A stretch of 40,919 bases of DNA from positions 1 to 40,919 of IMG/VR virus record IMGVR_UViG_3300006734_000016, one strand, 5' to 3'. The notes below the pieces were generated by a model. It was given only the letters and a program-made list of their open reading frames with translations, was not told where the DNA came from and ran no database searches. This DNA is from a virus. The translations under genes and the position numbers were made by a program. Each line of letters begins with the position of its first letter. Within the stretch, counting starts at the first letter, position 1. Below, piece after piece: positions 1-7,595 of the stretch.

Positions 1-774
1 GGTGAGAAAGGTTCTGGACTTGACTACGACACAATGACGGAAGCCGAGAAGGCTGCTCTCAAAGGAAACAAAGGCAATTTGGGTAGAACTGGTTCTCCAG
101 GTGACTCAATTACTGGTCCTCCAGGTCCAGGTGGAGGTAGTGGACCTCCAGGCCCTCCAGGCCCAGGTGGCGGCAGTGGACCTCCAGGCCCTCCAGGACC
201 TCCAGGGCCTCAGTCCCCTTTCAACGGCACTTTCTATGTGTCTAATCACGTCTACGCTCAATACACCGGCGGCGGTGCCGGTGGTGGCGGTGTATTCAAA
301 GGTGTTGGATTCAACTGCAAAGCAGGTCGATCTAATGGTCTACAACCACACCAATTCAATATCGATAACGACAACTCAGGTAAGAGACTGTGGATTGATG
401 ACTCTAATATGGGTGTCATCAGCTTGAGTTCGGACTACCGAATCAAGAAGAACGTTGTTCCGATTGAAACTAATTGCTCTGATCGCATTAAAGCGCTAAA
501 GCCTGTTGAGTATCAACTCAAAACCTACAGTGATCCCGAGGATAAACTTAAGGCTGGCCCTCTGTTCGCAGAGGATGGGATTGTTCGTGAAGGATTCATT
601 GCTCACGAAGTGCAGGAAGTTATTCCTAGTGGAGCTGAAGGTGAGAAGGATGAAAAGAACCGCATTCAGAACTTGAGAGTTGACGCAATCCTTGCTGTGA
701 CTGTCAAAGCTTTGCAGGAAACTCTGACCAGATTGGATGCTCTGGAAAGTAGAATAGAAGAACTAGGAGGTTAA
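1..774 (+). CDS. Collagen-like tail fibre with C-terminal S74 chaperone domain (5' truncated)
   Basis: The frame is open from base 1 and its first visible residues, GEKG, are already collagen-like, so the true start lies left of the window. About 70 visible residues are broken Gly-X-Y repeats (LKGNKGNLG, GPPGPGGGSGPPGPPG). A Gly-rich beta-type stretch follows, then a C-terminal intramolecular chaperone of the endosialidase type (peptidase S74): SSDYRIKKN, then GFIAHEVQEVIP, then a terminal coiled coil ending ALESRIEELGG. In this family the chaperone trimerises the fibre and is then cut off at the Ser of the SD motif. The protein is therefore expected to be a trimeric distal tail fibre. It contains Pro and Lys in the Y position of triplets, the usual sites of prolyl and lysyl hydroxylation. 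The next fibre gene starts 2 bases downstream. Confidence 0.9.
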   Translation, partial: GEKGSGLDYDTMTEAEKAALKGNKGNLGRTGSPGDSITGPPGPGGGSGPPGPPGPGGGSGPPGPPGPPGPQSPFNGTFYVSNHVYAQYTGGGAGGGGVFKGVGFNCKAGRSNGLQPHQFNIDNDNSGKRLWIDDSNMGVISLSSDYRIKKNVVPIETNCSDRIKALKPVEYQLKTYSDPEDKLKAGPLFAEDGIVREGFIAHEVQEVIPSGAEGEKDEKNRIQNLRVDAILAVTVKALQETLTRLDALESRIEELGG

Positions 775-776
775 TA

Positions 777-1796
777 ATGGCGTCTCTTAATTTTCCAGAT
801 CCAGCTGAATCACCATTTCAGACAGACGATGGTGTCGTCTATGAGTGGAATGGCCAAGCGTGGGAATGCATAGGAACACCTGGACCGCCGGGACCATCTG
901 GCGGCGAAAAAGGTGCCAAAGGTGAGCGTGGCGACGACTGGGCTTACGACGATTTCACTGCTGATCAGATTGAAAGCTTCAAAGGCGCTAAAGGCGCTAA
1001 AGGTGAAAACAAAGGAGAGAAGGGTGCACCAGGCCCTGCTAGTACACAGCCAGGACCTCCTGGTCCTCCAGGTGCGGATTCAACAGTGATGGGGCCTCCG
1101 GGTCCTCCAGGAAATTCAATTACTGGATCGCCAGGAGATCGAGGAGATAAAGGTAGCAAAGGTAACCGAGGAAATCTTGGACCACCGGGACCTGGATCAA
1201 ATTTTAGTAACCCGTATGCTCCAAATATGACCTTCTATGGGTCAGTTACAGCCAACAGCACGATTACAACTCAAGGCAACTTTGTCACTAACGAAGCGAT
1301 TATTTTTAGTAAATTTAATAACGGCGCTATTCTCCACCTGCCGAACAATAACGGCCTGCTGCTGAAGCTTCACCTAGCTAGCGGCAATTTGTACTACGAG
1401 TGGAATGGGGGTTGGCAAGGGCCACTACAAGTTTCTGACCCTAAGTTCAAAGTCATCTCTAGTGATGGCAATCGAGCTTTAGATCGTTCCGAGTCTCTGA
1501 TTGATAGCCTCAATGTCATCAACTACATCTGGAACGAAGAGGAGCTGAAAAAGGCAAACATTGCCACCGACCATAAGCCTGGTCAGGAATACATCGGCTT
1601 TGATGCCAACCAACTGGAGGAGTTAATTCCAGGCACTACAACTCTGACTGACTATCACATAGGCGTAGATGGTGAGCCTGCTGCTGAAGATCAGTATCGA
1701 ACCCTGTCTGGTTACGCCAGCATGAACATCTTGGCTGCTCTCGTAAAAGAAGTACAGGTATTAAAGGCTAAAATTAAACAGATGGAGGGCAGTTAA
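777..1796 (+). CDS. Collagen-like tail fibre with divergent S74-type chaperone
   Basis: The 339-aa protein has three parts. Residues 1-32 form a small domain (FPDP...YEWNGQAW) of a type common at the N-terminus of cyanophage fibres, probably for virion attachment. Residues 34-140 are collagen-like and unusually rich in Gly-X-Lys (GEKGAKGERG, GAKGAKG, GDKGSKGNRG) as well as GPPGPPG; they are interrupted by a DDWAYDDFTADQIESFKG spacer of a kind frequent in phage collagen fibres. After a beta-rich section, residues 219-339 resemble the S74 chaperone, with SDPKFKVI at S220-D221 in place of the usual SDxRxKxN motif and a C-terminal helix. The domain is divergent, and self-cleavage cannot be judged from sequence. 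AGGAGG precedes the ATG. This is the best lysyl-hydroxylase substrate candidate in the window. Confidence 0.88.
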   Translation: MASLNFPDPAESPFQTDDGVVYEWNGQAWECIGTPGPPGPSGGEKGAKGERGDDWAYDDFTADQIESFKGAKGAKGENKGEKGAPGPASTQPGPPGPPGADSTVMGPPGPPGNSITGSPGDRGDKGSKGNRGNLGPPGPGSNFSNPYAPNMTFYGSVTANSTITTQGNFVTNEAIIFSKFNNGAILHLPNNNGLLLKLHLASGNLYYEWNGGWQGPLQVSDPKFKVISSDGNRALDRSESLIDSLNVINYIWNEEELKKANIATDHKPGQEYIGFDANQLEELIPGTTTLTDYHIGVDGEPAAEDQYRTLSGYASMNILAALVKEVQVLKAKIKQMEGS

Positions 1797-1798
1797 TT

Positions 1799-2422
1799 AT
1801 GGCACTAGATTTTCCAACAGGTGTGCCTAATGGTTACGAGTACGTCTATACAGATCCAAAGGGAGCAGTCACTGTTTACATCTGGGTAGAAGATAGCGGT
1901 GTTTGGTATCCCCAAACTTCAGGTAAAGCAGGTCCTCCAGGTCCAGGAGGTCCTCCAGGAGATCCAGGTCCTCCAGGTGCTGACTCAACAGTGATGGGGC
2001 CTCCAGGTCCTCCGGGTAGCCCTAGTACAACTCCAGGACCTCCGGGTCCTCCAGGTTCAGGTGGAGGTAGTGGCCCTCCAGGACCTCCGGGTCCAGGTGG
2101 AGGTAGTGGACCTCCGGGTCCTCCAGGTTCAGGTGGAGGTAGTGGCCCTCCAGGACCTCCGGGTCCAGGTGGACCTCCGGGACCTCCAGGCGGTAACGTC
2201 TCTGCTGGTAACAATGGTTCAATCGTCTTGGCTGGAGCCAGCAGCGGTGTTAACAAATCTGCCAACAACACCATTCCTGGATCATCGCTGCGCTACAACA
2301 ACGCTGGCGGTAGTGCTCAGAGCAATGCTCTCGACGGAACGTGGCGTTGCCATGGCAAGACCTCAGGTGATGGCACTAATTGGTCACCAAAACAAACAAC
2401 TGTATGGGTGAGGGTTGGTTAA
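1799..2422 (+). CDS. Collagen-like tail fibre, short, no chaperone
   Basis: The 207-aa protein starts with the same kind of small N-terminal domain as its neighbour (FPTGVPNGYEY...YIW...W). Residues 42-132 are almost pure collagen-like sequence, made of GPPGPPG blocks separated by GSGGGSG linkers. The C-terminal ~75 residues are Gly/Ser/Asn rich and end WVRVG; no S74 chaperone is visible. The DNA holds a 66-base perfect direct repeat (2036-2101 and 2108-2173, 72-base period, 24 aa), so the length of the collagen stalk can change by recombination or slippage. Lys is nearly absent from the triplets, so proline hydroxylation would be the main modification expected here. Confidence 0.85.
   Translation: MALDFPTGVPNGYEYVYTDPKGAVTVYIWVEDSGVWYPQTSGKAGPPGPGGPPGDPGPPGADSTVMGPPGPPGSPSTTPGPPGPPGSGGGSGPPGPPGPGGGSGPPGPPGSGGGSGPPGPPGPGGPPGPPGGNVSAGNNGSIVLAGASSGVNKSANNTIPGSSLRYNNAGGSAQSNALDGTWRCHGKTSGDGTNWSPKQTTVWVRVG
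2036..2173 (+). repeat. Tandem 72-base collagen-coding repeat
   Basis: Bases 2036-2101 recur identically at 2108-2173. The unit encodes 24 residues of GPPGPPG and GSGGGSG segments inside the third fibre gene. Codon-level identity over 66 bases, in a repeat where synonymous change is easy, indicates recent duplication or ongoing homogenisation. Confidence 0.9.
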
Positions 2423-2887
2423 ATGGAATTAATGAGATTATCAAGAGATCCTGCTGGATCCATTATTTTTAGAAACGCAAAGTGGAACCCTGTGGAAACT
2501 ATTGACTGCGAAGTTCGGTTTCAAGAAACAGGTGACGAGTGGTATTGGTTTACCGCATCTCCTAATGATACTGTGGCCCACGGCAGAGAGTTGTTTGCAC
2601 AGCTGACTCAAAGGCACGCAGCTGAAATAGCACCTTGCACAGACGAAGATCGTTGGAAAGAAGCAGCAGATGAACTGCTTGCCCAGCGTTATGTGGCTTT
2701 AAGCGATACTGATTGGATTGCTTGCAACGATGTAGCTTTAGAAAATCAAGGTGAATGGGTTGCATATCGACAGGCTTGGAGAGATATAACGTTGCAAGAG
2801 GGTTACCCCTTTGACGTGCAAATCCCCCAACAGCCTAAGGTCACAACAAACGTTTTTGCATCTACGAAGCTGGGTGAAACCAAGTAA
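2423..2887 (+). CDS. Tail fibre assembly chaperone-like protein
   Basis: The 154-aa protein starts directly after the stop of the last collagen-like fibre. Its middle and C-terminal part has the pattern typical of phage tail fibre assembly chaperones: LLAQRYVALSDTDW, then W-x-x-YRQAWRDIT, then a hydrophobic-Pro segment ending IPQQPK. Such proteins help trimerise or attach the fibres encoded just upstream, which fits the position. The last 26 bases overlap the 3' end of the antisense prolyl-hydroxylase gene. The assignment rests on this motif pattern and on context. Confidence 0.7.
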   Translation: MELMRLSRDPAGSIIFRNAKWNPVETIDCEVRFQETGDEWYWFTASPNDTVAHGRELFAQLTQRHAAEIAPCTDEDRWKEAADELLAQRYVALSDTDWIACNDVALENQGEWVAYRQAWRDITLQEGYPFDVQIPQQPKVTTNVFASTKLGETK

Positions 2888-3446
2888 CTAAGGCATACTT
2901 TGTGCCCTCAGTTACAGGGCAAGCCCTGTGTGGATAATTCCAGTTGGATGGGAAGATAAGTGCCTTACCTTGCTGAGGCTTATATTTACGTCCAAGCATT
3001 TCAGTCTCACCACCTTTGAAGTCATCGTTTAGATACAAAACAACTGAGATCAGTCGAGTGGTGGCAGAGCAACCTCCTGTACTCTCAAGTTCTGCAGGTT
3101 GATCACAGTGCCATTCGTATTGTTCACCTTCATTGTATTTCAGCAAGCCTAAGCTCTCACGATAAGTATCAAAGTTACTCCTTACTCCAGGTAAGTACAG
3201 ACAGTGTGCTATCTCTGGATACTCCCTTTTAATCTGCTCTGACCAACGCAGCAGAGCATCGTTGATTTTACGGTGGACTTCCTCAGCCAGTGGTCCTATC
3301 AAGGTACAAGCAGTGTTAGTCCGCGATTGATTAACTTCAGTTCCATCTTTATTGATAGTCGTTGACCTCTCATACTCTCCTGGGAATTGAATAATTCGAT
3401 TACATAAGTCCGAATCTATACAGTCCACCATACGTGCGAAATTCAT
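2862..3446 (-). CDS. Prolyl 4-hydroxylase-like 2OG-Fe(II) oxygenase
   Basis: This 194-aa protein has the complete double-stranded beta-helix signature. The iron ligands are H113 and D115 (HCD) and H173 (YPHRACPV), and the 2-oxoglutarate-binding Lys is K183 in GTKYALVTWF, ten residues after the distal His as in collagen prolyl 4-hydroxylases. Length and order fit the single-domain P4H family. The reaction expected is 4-hydroxylation of peptidyl proline using O2, 2-oxoglutarate, Fe(II) and ascorbate or an equivalent. It overlaps the upstream lysyl-hydroxylase/glycosyltransferase gene by 4 bases (ATGA), so the two are co-translated. Both sit antisense beside three collagen-like fibres, which are the natural candidate substrates. 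Cyanophages often carry P4H-like genes of unknown substrate, so the substrate is inferred. Confidence 0.85.
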   Translation of the reverse strand: MNFARMVDCIDSDLCNRIIQFPGEYERSTTINKDGTEVNQSRTNTACTLIGPLAEEVHRKINDALLRWSEQIKREYPEIAHCLYLPGVRSNFDTYRESLGLLKYNEGEQYEWHCDQPAELESTGGCSATTRLISVVLYLNDDFKGGETEMLGRKYKPQQGKALIFPSNWNYPHRACPVTEGTKYALVTWFHPAS

Positions 3447-5266
3447 AAATACTCTCCTTTAAATCTTGCGGTCCAAAACGTTGCTGAATACTTTGTCCCA
3501 GCTGTAAGTTCATCGACATAGTGACCGTGTGTCACCATTCCTGGGAATAAAATCATTTTACCTACAGGTATATCTTTGTTATTCACTTTTTGCCGAGGCC
3601 AATGGAGTACAGCTCCTGTGTAATCATCATTGAGTTTTACACTACCTGTAACCATTGAGCTATCGTTGTGTAGCCCTAATGTCTTTTGAGTATCAGGTGA
3701 ATACTTCATCGTAAACGCTTTGCGTAAATGATGGTGCCTCATTGGTCTCCAGTAGCTTTCAATGATTGGAGCAACAACTTCTTTCCAGTGAGCTTCCGCC
3801 TCCTCCCATAGACCTAGTTTTTTCAAATGAATGTCGTGAGATGGAAAAAGGTCATCTGGGTGTGGGTGCCAGCTACCATTAGCTTCTGAGATATCAATCC
3901 AATCTTGACACTGCTCAGGAGTCTTATAATCAATCAGAAGTAACTCGTCGCCTATTACTTCGTACTGAGTAGTGAACGAATAAGCGCGAACAGGAAATGC
4001 AGCTTTGTACATTTCATCGAATTTCTCTTTAGCTTCTTCACCTCCATTGCCGTGGTAAATGCAACTCCAGCAGCGGGTGACAGGGTTATAGATTTTACGA
4101 TTTCTGATTTGAGCTTGTGGTTCGTGATTAGTAAATACGTATTGCTCTTTATCTAGTTTGCAGTCATACTTACCAGTAAGGTATTGCAACTGTAGAAACA
4201 GCTGATCACTGTTATCTTCTCTGATTGACTGGTTAAGGATATTGCGTAATTCGTGAACGCGTCCGATAAACATACCGCTGCAGAGATAACGGTAAGGAGT
4301 GTGGGATGGTGGCCAGCTCAACGATTTGTCAGGCCAGTTGTATCGCTCAGCTGAGAATAATATTTCTGTTTTAAAAGCTAGGAATCTACGGACAATTTCT
4401 TCAAGCTTACTGCTAATAAATACGTCATAGGCATCAACGAAAAGGACAACATCATTTGGCTTCATTCTTTTTAATTCTTTACTGAGCAGGTTTAGTTTTA
4501 CTCCTCCTCCAGTAGAAAAATTCTGCAAGCCTCCCTTCCATTCCTTGCCTTTAGGCCATAGGTTTATTAGATCGATATCATAGGATTTGCAAGAGTTTGC
4601 CAAGCGTTCTGCCTTATGTTGATCAGAAGCAACACACATCACGTGCGTCTCGAAATCTATAAAGTAATCCTTGTGGGACGCTGGTTCAGTTGTAGTAGCC
4701 GCACCAGATAGCCTGCACGGGCTATCTTGCAAAGCACGTATATCAAGATGATCGGTGACACGCGGCAGTACTTCATCAACAGGAATGATCTCACAGCTAA
4801 ATGATGACTTCAGTAGATACTTAGCTGCTTTTGGTGTGATGACATAGGCTGAAGTCCAGTATGGATAACAAGGGTGAGTCGCAGTAGCACCAGCCGGCTC
4901 TTGCTCGGACCAAGCAAGATATATAAGATCACCTTCCTGTTGATCTAAATTCAGAGGCAGTTGATCAGTGAATTCAATATCATCTTCAAGAATCAGGAAG
5001 GGTTCATCCGCCTCTACACATTCTTCCCACAAATACCAGTGACTAAGAAAGCAGCCAATCTCACCGTGAGTAAGCGTACGTTTCAACAGTGGGTCACGCC
5101 AATTTTTATTGGTGTCGAACCCCATTTCAAGCAACCTAGAGTGGTTAATATCCCTACCATCAACTGCATCAAAGACTACAAAACCTGGCAGATATTGTGA
5201 ATTACGTTGCTTAAATCGATCAAGACGAGAAGGTGTTCTTTTTAAACTTACAACCTTTATTTGCAT
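3443..5266 (-). CDS. Three-domain collagen-type enzyme: GT25 + PLOD-type glucosyltransferase + lysyl hydroxylase
   Basis: The protein has 607 aa, starting at the ATG of MQIKVVSLKR, the usual GT25 start; an upstream TTG would add 7 residues. Residues 1-200 are a GT25 domain, the family of bacterial LPS galactosyltransferases and animal procollagen galactosyltransferase (GCFLSHWYLW, LILEDDIEF 92-99). Residues 200-420 match the glycosyltransferase domain of procollagen-lysine hydroxylase LH3: LFVDAYDVF with D278/D281, FSAERYNWPDKSL, YRYLCSGMFIG, DQLF, YHGNGG. Residues 430-607 match the LH catalytic domain: iron ligands H533, D535 and H582, with K592 for 2-oxoglutarate (LGLHNDSS, THGHYV, GTKYSATFW). 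LH3 has the order GT-accessory-LH; here a GT25 domain is added in front. The expected activities are Lys to Hyl, then Gal, then Glc addition. The gene is transcribed away from the + strand gene at 5338, with 71 bases between them. Confidence 0.88.
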   Translation of the reverse strand: MQIKVVSLKRTPSRLDRFKQRNSQYLPGFVVFDAVDGRDINHSRLLEMGFDTNKNWRDPLLKRTLTHGEIGCFLSHWYLWEECVEADEPFLILEDDIEFTDQLPLNLDQQEGDLIYLAWSEQEPAGATATHPCYPYWTSAYVITPKAAKYLLKSSFSCEIIPVDEVLPRVTDHLDIRALQDSPCRLSGAATTTEPASHKDYFIDFETHVMCVASDQHKAERLANSCKSYDIDLINLWPKGKEWKGGLQNFSTGGGVKLNLLSKELKRMKPNDVVLFVDAYDVFISSKLEEIVRRFLAFKTEILFSAERYNWPDKSLSWPPSHTPYRYLCSGMFIGRVHELRNILNQSIREDNSDQLFLQLQYLTGKYDCKLDKEQYVFTNHEPQAQIRNRKIYNPVTRCWSCIYHGNGGEEAKEKFDEMYKAAFPVRAYSFTTQYEVIGDELLLIDYKTPEQCQDWIDISEANGSWHPHPDDLFPSHDIHLKKLGLWEEAEAHWKEVVAPIIESYWRPMRHHHLRKAFTMKYSPDTQKTLGLHNDSSMVTGSVKLNDDYTGAVLHWPRQKVNNKDIPVGKMILFPGMVTHGHYVDELTAGTKYSATFWTARFKGEYL

Positions 5267-5337
5267 ATGTATCCCAAAGTCTTTCAATATTATAGGAGCT
5301 TATTTTTGTAGAATAGGGTTACATCTGTGCATACTGT

Positions 5338-5613
5338 ATGACTGTCGAAGAGCGCCAAGAATTCTGGGAAGCTGTCGAGAGTGGTGAAAATCCACTCCTG
5401 TCAGTAATGAATAATCTCGTGGAGAAATGGGGCTTGCCTGCAATCATTATGTGCCTTGGTGACATCTCACGAATACTGTCTGAAGACGCTGAAGACGCCA
5501 AGCATCTAACTGCAAATCAGCGCGGTTTGATTCTCGGTGCCTGCGCACAAGTGTGTAACTTGAGCGATCAAATGGCAGCAGAAATGGAGTTCCTTAAAGC
5601 TGTAGATCAATGA
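5338..5613 (+). CDS. Hypothetical helical protein
   Basis: This 91-aa acidic protein is predicted to be mostly helical (TVEERQEFWEAV..., SRILSEDAEDAKHL). I do not recognise a family. Its stop overlaps the next start as ATGA, so it is coupled to the small basic protein that follows. It begins 71 bases from the divergent hydroxylase cassette. No clear Shine-Dalgarno precedes the ATG. Confidence 0.7.
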   Translation: MTVEERQEFWEAVESGENPLLSVMNNLVEKWGLPAIIMCLGDISRILSEDAEDAKHLTANQRGLILGACAQVCNLSDQMAAEMEFLKAVDQ

Positions 5614-5903
5614 GTAAACAACGTATGGCTGGTCAAAGGATCAGTAAGGAAGCAATGACTCCTAACAAGCCTCAACGAACTCCCAATCATCCGACTAAAT
5701 CTCACGTCGTGTTGGCGTCTGAAGGCGGTAAGCAAAAGCTGATCCGTTTCGGTGAGCAAGGTGCTTCTACTGCCGGCAAACCTAAAGAAGGTGAGAGTGA
5801 GCGAATGAAGAACAAGCGTGCTTCATTTAAAGCTCGCCACGGTAAGAACATCGCCAAAGGTAAAATGTCAGCTGCTTATTGGGCTGACAAAGTTAAGTGG
5901 TAA
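5610..5903 (+). CDS. Small basic phage protein
   Basis: The 97-aa protein is very basic and contains PNHPTKSHVVLASEGGKQKLIRFGEQG followed by KARHGKNIAKGKMSAAYWADKVKW in separate stretches. I recall this pattern from conserved phage proteins of unknown function that sit near structural genes. The strongly conserved-looking C-terminus (SAAYWADKVKW) suggests a structured end, and the basic middle may bind nucleic acid. It is translationally coupled to the gene before it. Confidence 0.7.
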   Translation: MSKQRMAGQRISKEAMTPNKPQRTPNHPTKSHVVLASEGGKQKLIRFGEQGASTAGKPKEGESERMKNKRASFKARHGKNIAKGKMSAAYWADKVKW

Positions 5904-5909
5904 TAGACA

Positions 5910-6524
5910 ATGACCGTCTTTTACACAGGCAATAGTGGGAGGAGCACTGGACCTCACCTTGACTTTCAGGTGTACAACCCTGAAACGGGGAGCTATGAGG
6001 ACTCTTCTCAGTTCACTGAGTACTTAAGTGTCGGTGATCAGCCGTTTAGCTATGAAATTACTAGTGGTTTCCAGCCTGAAGGACGTGTGAATCCAGTTGA
6101 CGGAGTCACTCGTCCACACAACGGTACTGACTTTGCAACACCTCTGGGCACACCCATCACGATTAAAGGTGGCAAGCATCTGTCGACTTGGGATGACGAA
6201 GGCGGTGGGCGAATGTCGCAATACGCTATACAGACAAGTAAAGGCTTACGTGAATTTATTCTGCTTCACGGCAATGATCAGAACACAGTTACCGGATCAG
6301 GGGCTGTAACTGACTACGATCCGACATCGTTAGTTTCACCAACAGCAGTGCCTAATGGTGGTACAAACCCTCCTAAGCAAGTTAAGGCTAAAGAGAAAGC
6401 CAAAGCTTACAAAGATATGAGTAAGGCTGAGATTAACTCTGCCTATGACGCCATGCGCAATGACCCCAACAAAGCTGCGGTCGAAGGCATGAAGATGCAC
6501 AAAGCTTACTTCAACAAACCGTGA
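5910..6524 (+). CDS. M23-like metallopeptidase with motifs in permuted order
   Basis: This 204-aa protein carries two signatures of the M23 (lysostaphin/LytM) peptidoglycan endopeptidase fold in reversed order. Near the N-terminus, SGRSTGPHLDFQV (H16, D18) looks like the usual C-terminal M23 motif GPHLHF, with the zinc His replaced by Asp. Downstream, SGFQPEGRVNPVDG...PHNGTDFATPLGTPI (H70, D74) looks like the usual N-terminal HxxxD zinc motif. A LLHGN segment lies at about residue 119. The C-terminal ~60 residues are Lys/Ala rich and helical. It sits in the fibre and structural region, so a virion-associated wall-degrading role is plausible. Activity is uncertain. Confidence 0.65.
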   Translation: MTVFYTGNSGRSTGPHLDFQVYNPETGSYEDSSQFTEYLSVGDQPFSYEITSGFQPEGRVNPVDGVTRPHNGTDFATPLGTPITIKGGKHLSTWDDEGGGRMSQYAIQTSKGLREFILLHGNDQNTVTGSGAVTDYDPTSLVSPTAVPNGGTNPPKQVKAKEKAKAYKDMSKAEINSAYDAMRNDPNKAAVEGMKMHKAYFNKP

Positions 6525-6531
6525 GGCTCTA

Positions 6532-6948
6532 ATGGCTGATGGAACTGCTACTAAGAAAGATCCCAAGAAGTGGGCGGCGGCTAAGGCTAAAGCTAGAGCA
6601 AAGATGGGAGGACATAGTGCTAGAGCTATGCAACTGGCTACTAAGTACTACAAGGATGCCGGTGGTACTTACTCTGGTGCCAAGCCCTCGGCGTCTAAAA
6701 ATAAACTGCGTAAGTGGACCAAAGAAAAATGGCAGACAAAGGATGGGCCTGGTGATCGGGCTAAGCAATCAGATGGATCCACTAAACGTTACCTCCCTGA
6801 GAAAGCCTGGAGCAAGTTGAGCAATAAAGAGAAGCAAGCTACAGATGCTAAAAAGCGTGCTGGTTCTAAAGGGCAGCCGGTGAACCATCAGGTAAGTAAT
6901 ACGAGCGCCGCCGCTAGTGCAGGTAAGGCAGTTCGTAATTCTCGATAA
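6532..6948 (+). CDS. Basic DUF5872-like protein
   Basis: The 138-aa protein is rich in Lys and Ala. It contains ASKNKLRKWTKEKWQTKDG and KRYLPEKAWSKLSNKEKQAT, a pattern I associate with the DUF5872-type phage and virus proteins of unknown function. High positive charge suggests packaging or nucleic-acid contact inside the virion. It starts 7 bases after the preceding stop. Function is not established. Confidence 0.65.
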   Translation: MADGTATKKDPKKWAAAKAKARAKMGGHSARAMQLATKYYKDAGGTYSGAKPSASKNKLRKWTKEKWQTKDGPGDRAKQSDGSTKRYLPEKAWSKLSNKEKQATDAKKRAGSKGQPVNHQVSNTSAAASAGKAVRNSR

Positions 6949-6975
6949 AATATTAATGTAGGCCTCAGCGTAATT

Positions 6976-7593
6976 ATGGAAGTAAACGTACGATCTAATA
7001 CGCAACAGCCGGGAAGACCTGCTGAAAATCAAACGGTCAGGCTGCTATTACGTTCTGGACGTGAGCGGGTGCAAATGAAACGCTGGTGGAATTCCGGTGG
7101 TACTAATAAAAATTACATTGATTGCTCCGCTGCTAAGTTAGTAGACAATACGGGCTGTGAATATTTAATTGTGTGGCCTCATAACTATGACACTCGTCTA
7201 AATATCACTTGGGCTGCCCACGCAGGGACAATTACATTCACAATGTTCCGTCGTGCAACTCACGTAGCATTGATGTGTATGGACGGCACAGTGCTTACAC
7301 ACTGGGAGTTTGGTAAAACACCAGGTGTTAAACCAAGGCCGTTGCACATTAACGACAGCTGCCCTGATGGATGTACACCAGGCAGCGGTGGCGGAGGTGG
7401 AGGCGGTTGTAATACTGACGCCGACTGCCCACCTGGCTATCACTGCCAAGGTGGTATTTGTGTACCCAATAATCCCTATCACTGCTGGACCATTCCAGAA
7501 TTGCCTACAATAGATACAGCTGAACCTATAGCTCCACTATCTACGAGCTTGTTCAACGTTTGTACTGACATTCCAGGTTTACCCCCCTTATAA
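6976..7593 (+). CDS. Putative virion protein with Cys-rich knob
   Basis: The first ~120 of 205 residues look beta-rich. They are followed by a Gly run (residues ~135-142) and a compact cysteine module (CNTDADCPPGYHCQGGICVP) resembling small EGF-like or disulphide-knob domains of exported proteins. The C-terminus ends IPGLPPL, and the next two genes have similar Pro/Leu ends. It lies between peptidase and fibre genes, so a surface-exposed virion role is likely. I do not recognise a named family. Confidence 0.6.
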   Translation: MEVNVRSNTQQPGRPAENQTVRLLLRSGRERVQMKRWWNSGGTNKNYIDCSAAKLVDNTGCEYLIVWPHNYDTRLNITWAAHAGTITFTMFRRATHVALMCMDGTVLTHWEFGKTPGVKPRPLHINDSCPDGCTPGSGGGGGGGCNTDADCPPGYHCQGGICVPNNPYHCWTIPELPTIDTAEPIAPLSTSLFNVCTDIPGLPPL

Positions 7594-7595
7594 CA

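Noticed and set aside
1876-2274. Long Pro/Gly-rich open frames antisense to the collagen-like fibres (also at 965-1159)
   Set aside because: They are shadows of the repetitive GGN-CCN collagen codons and have no ribosome-binding site or independent protein features.
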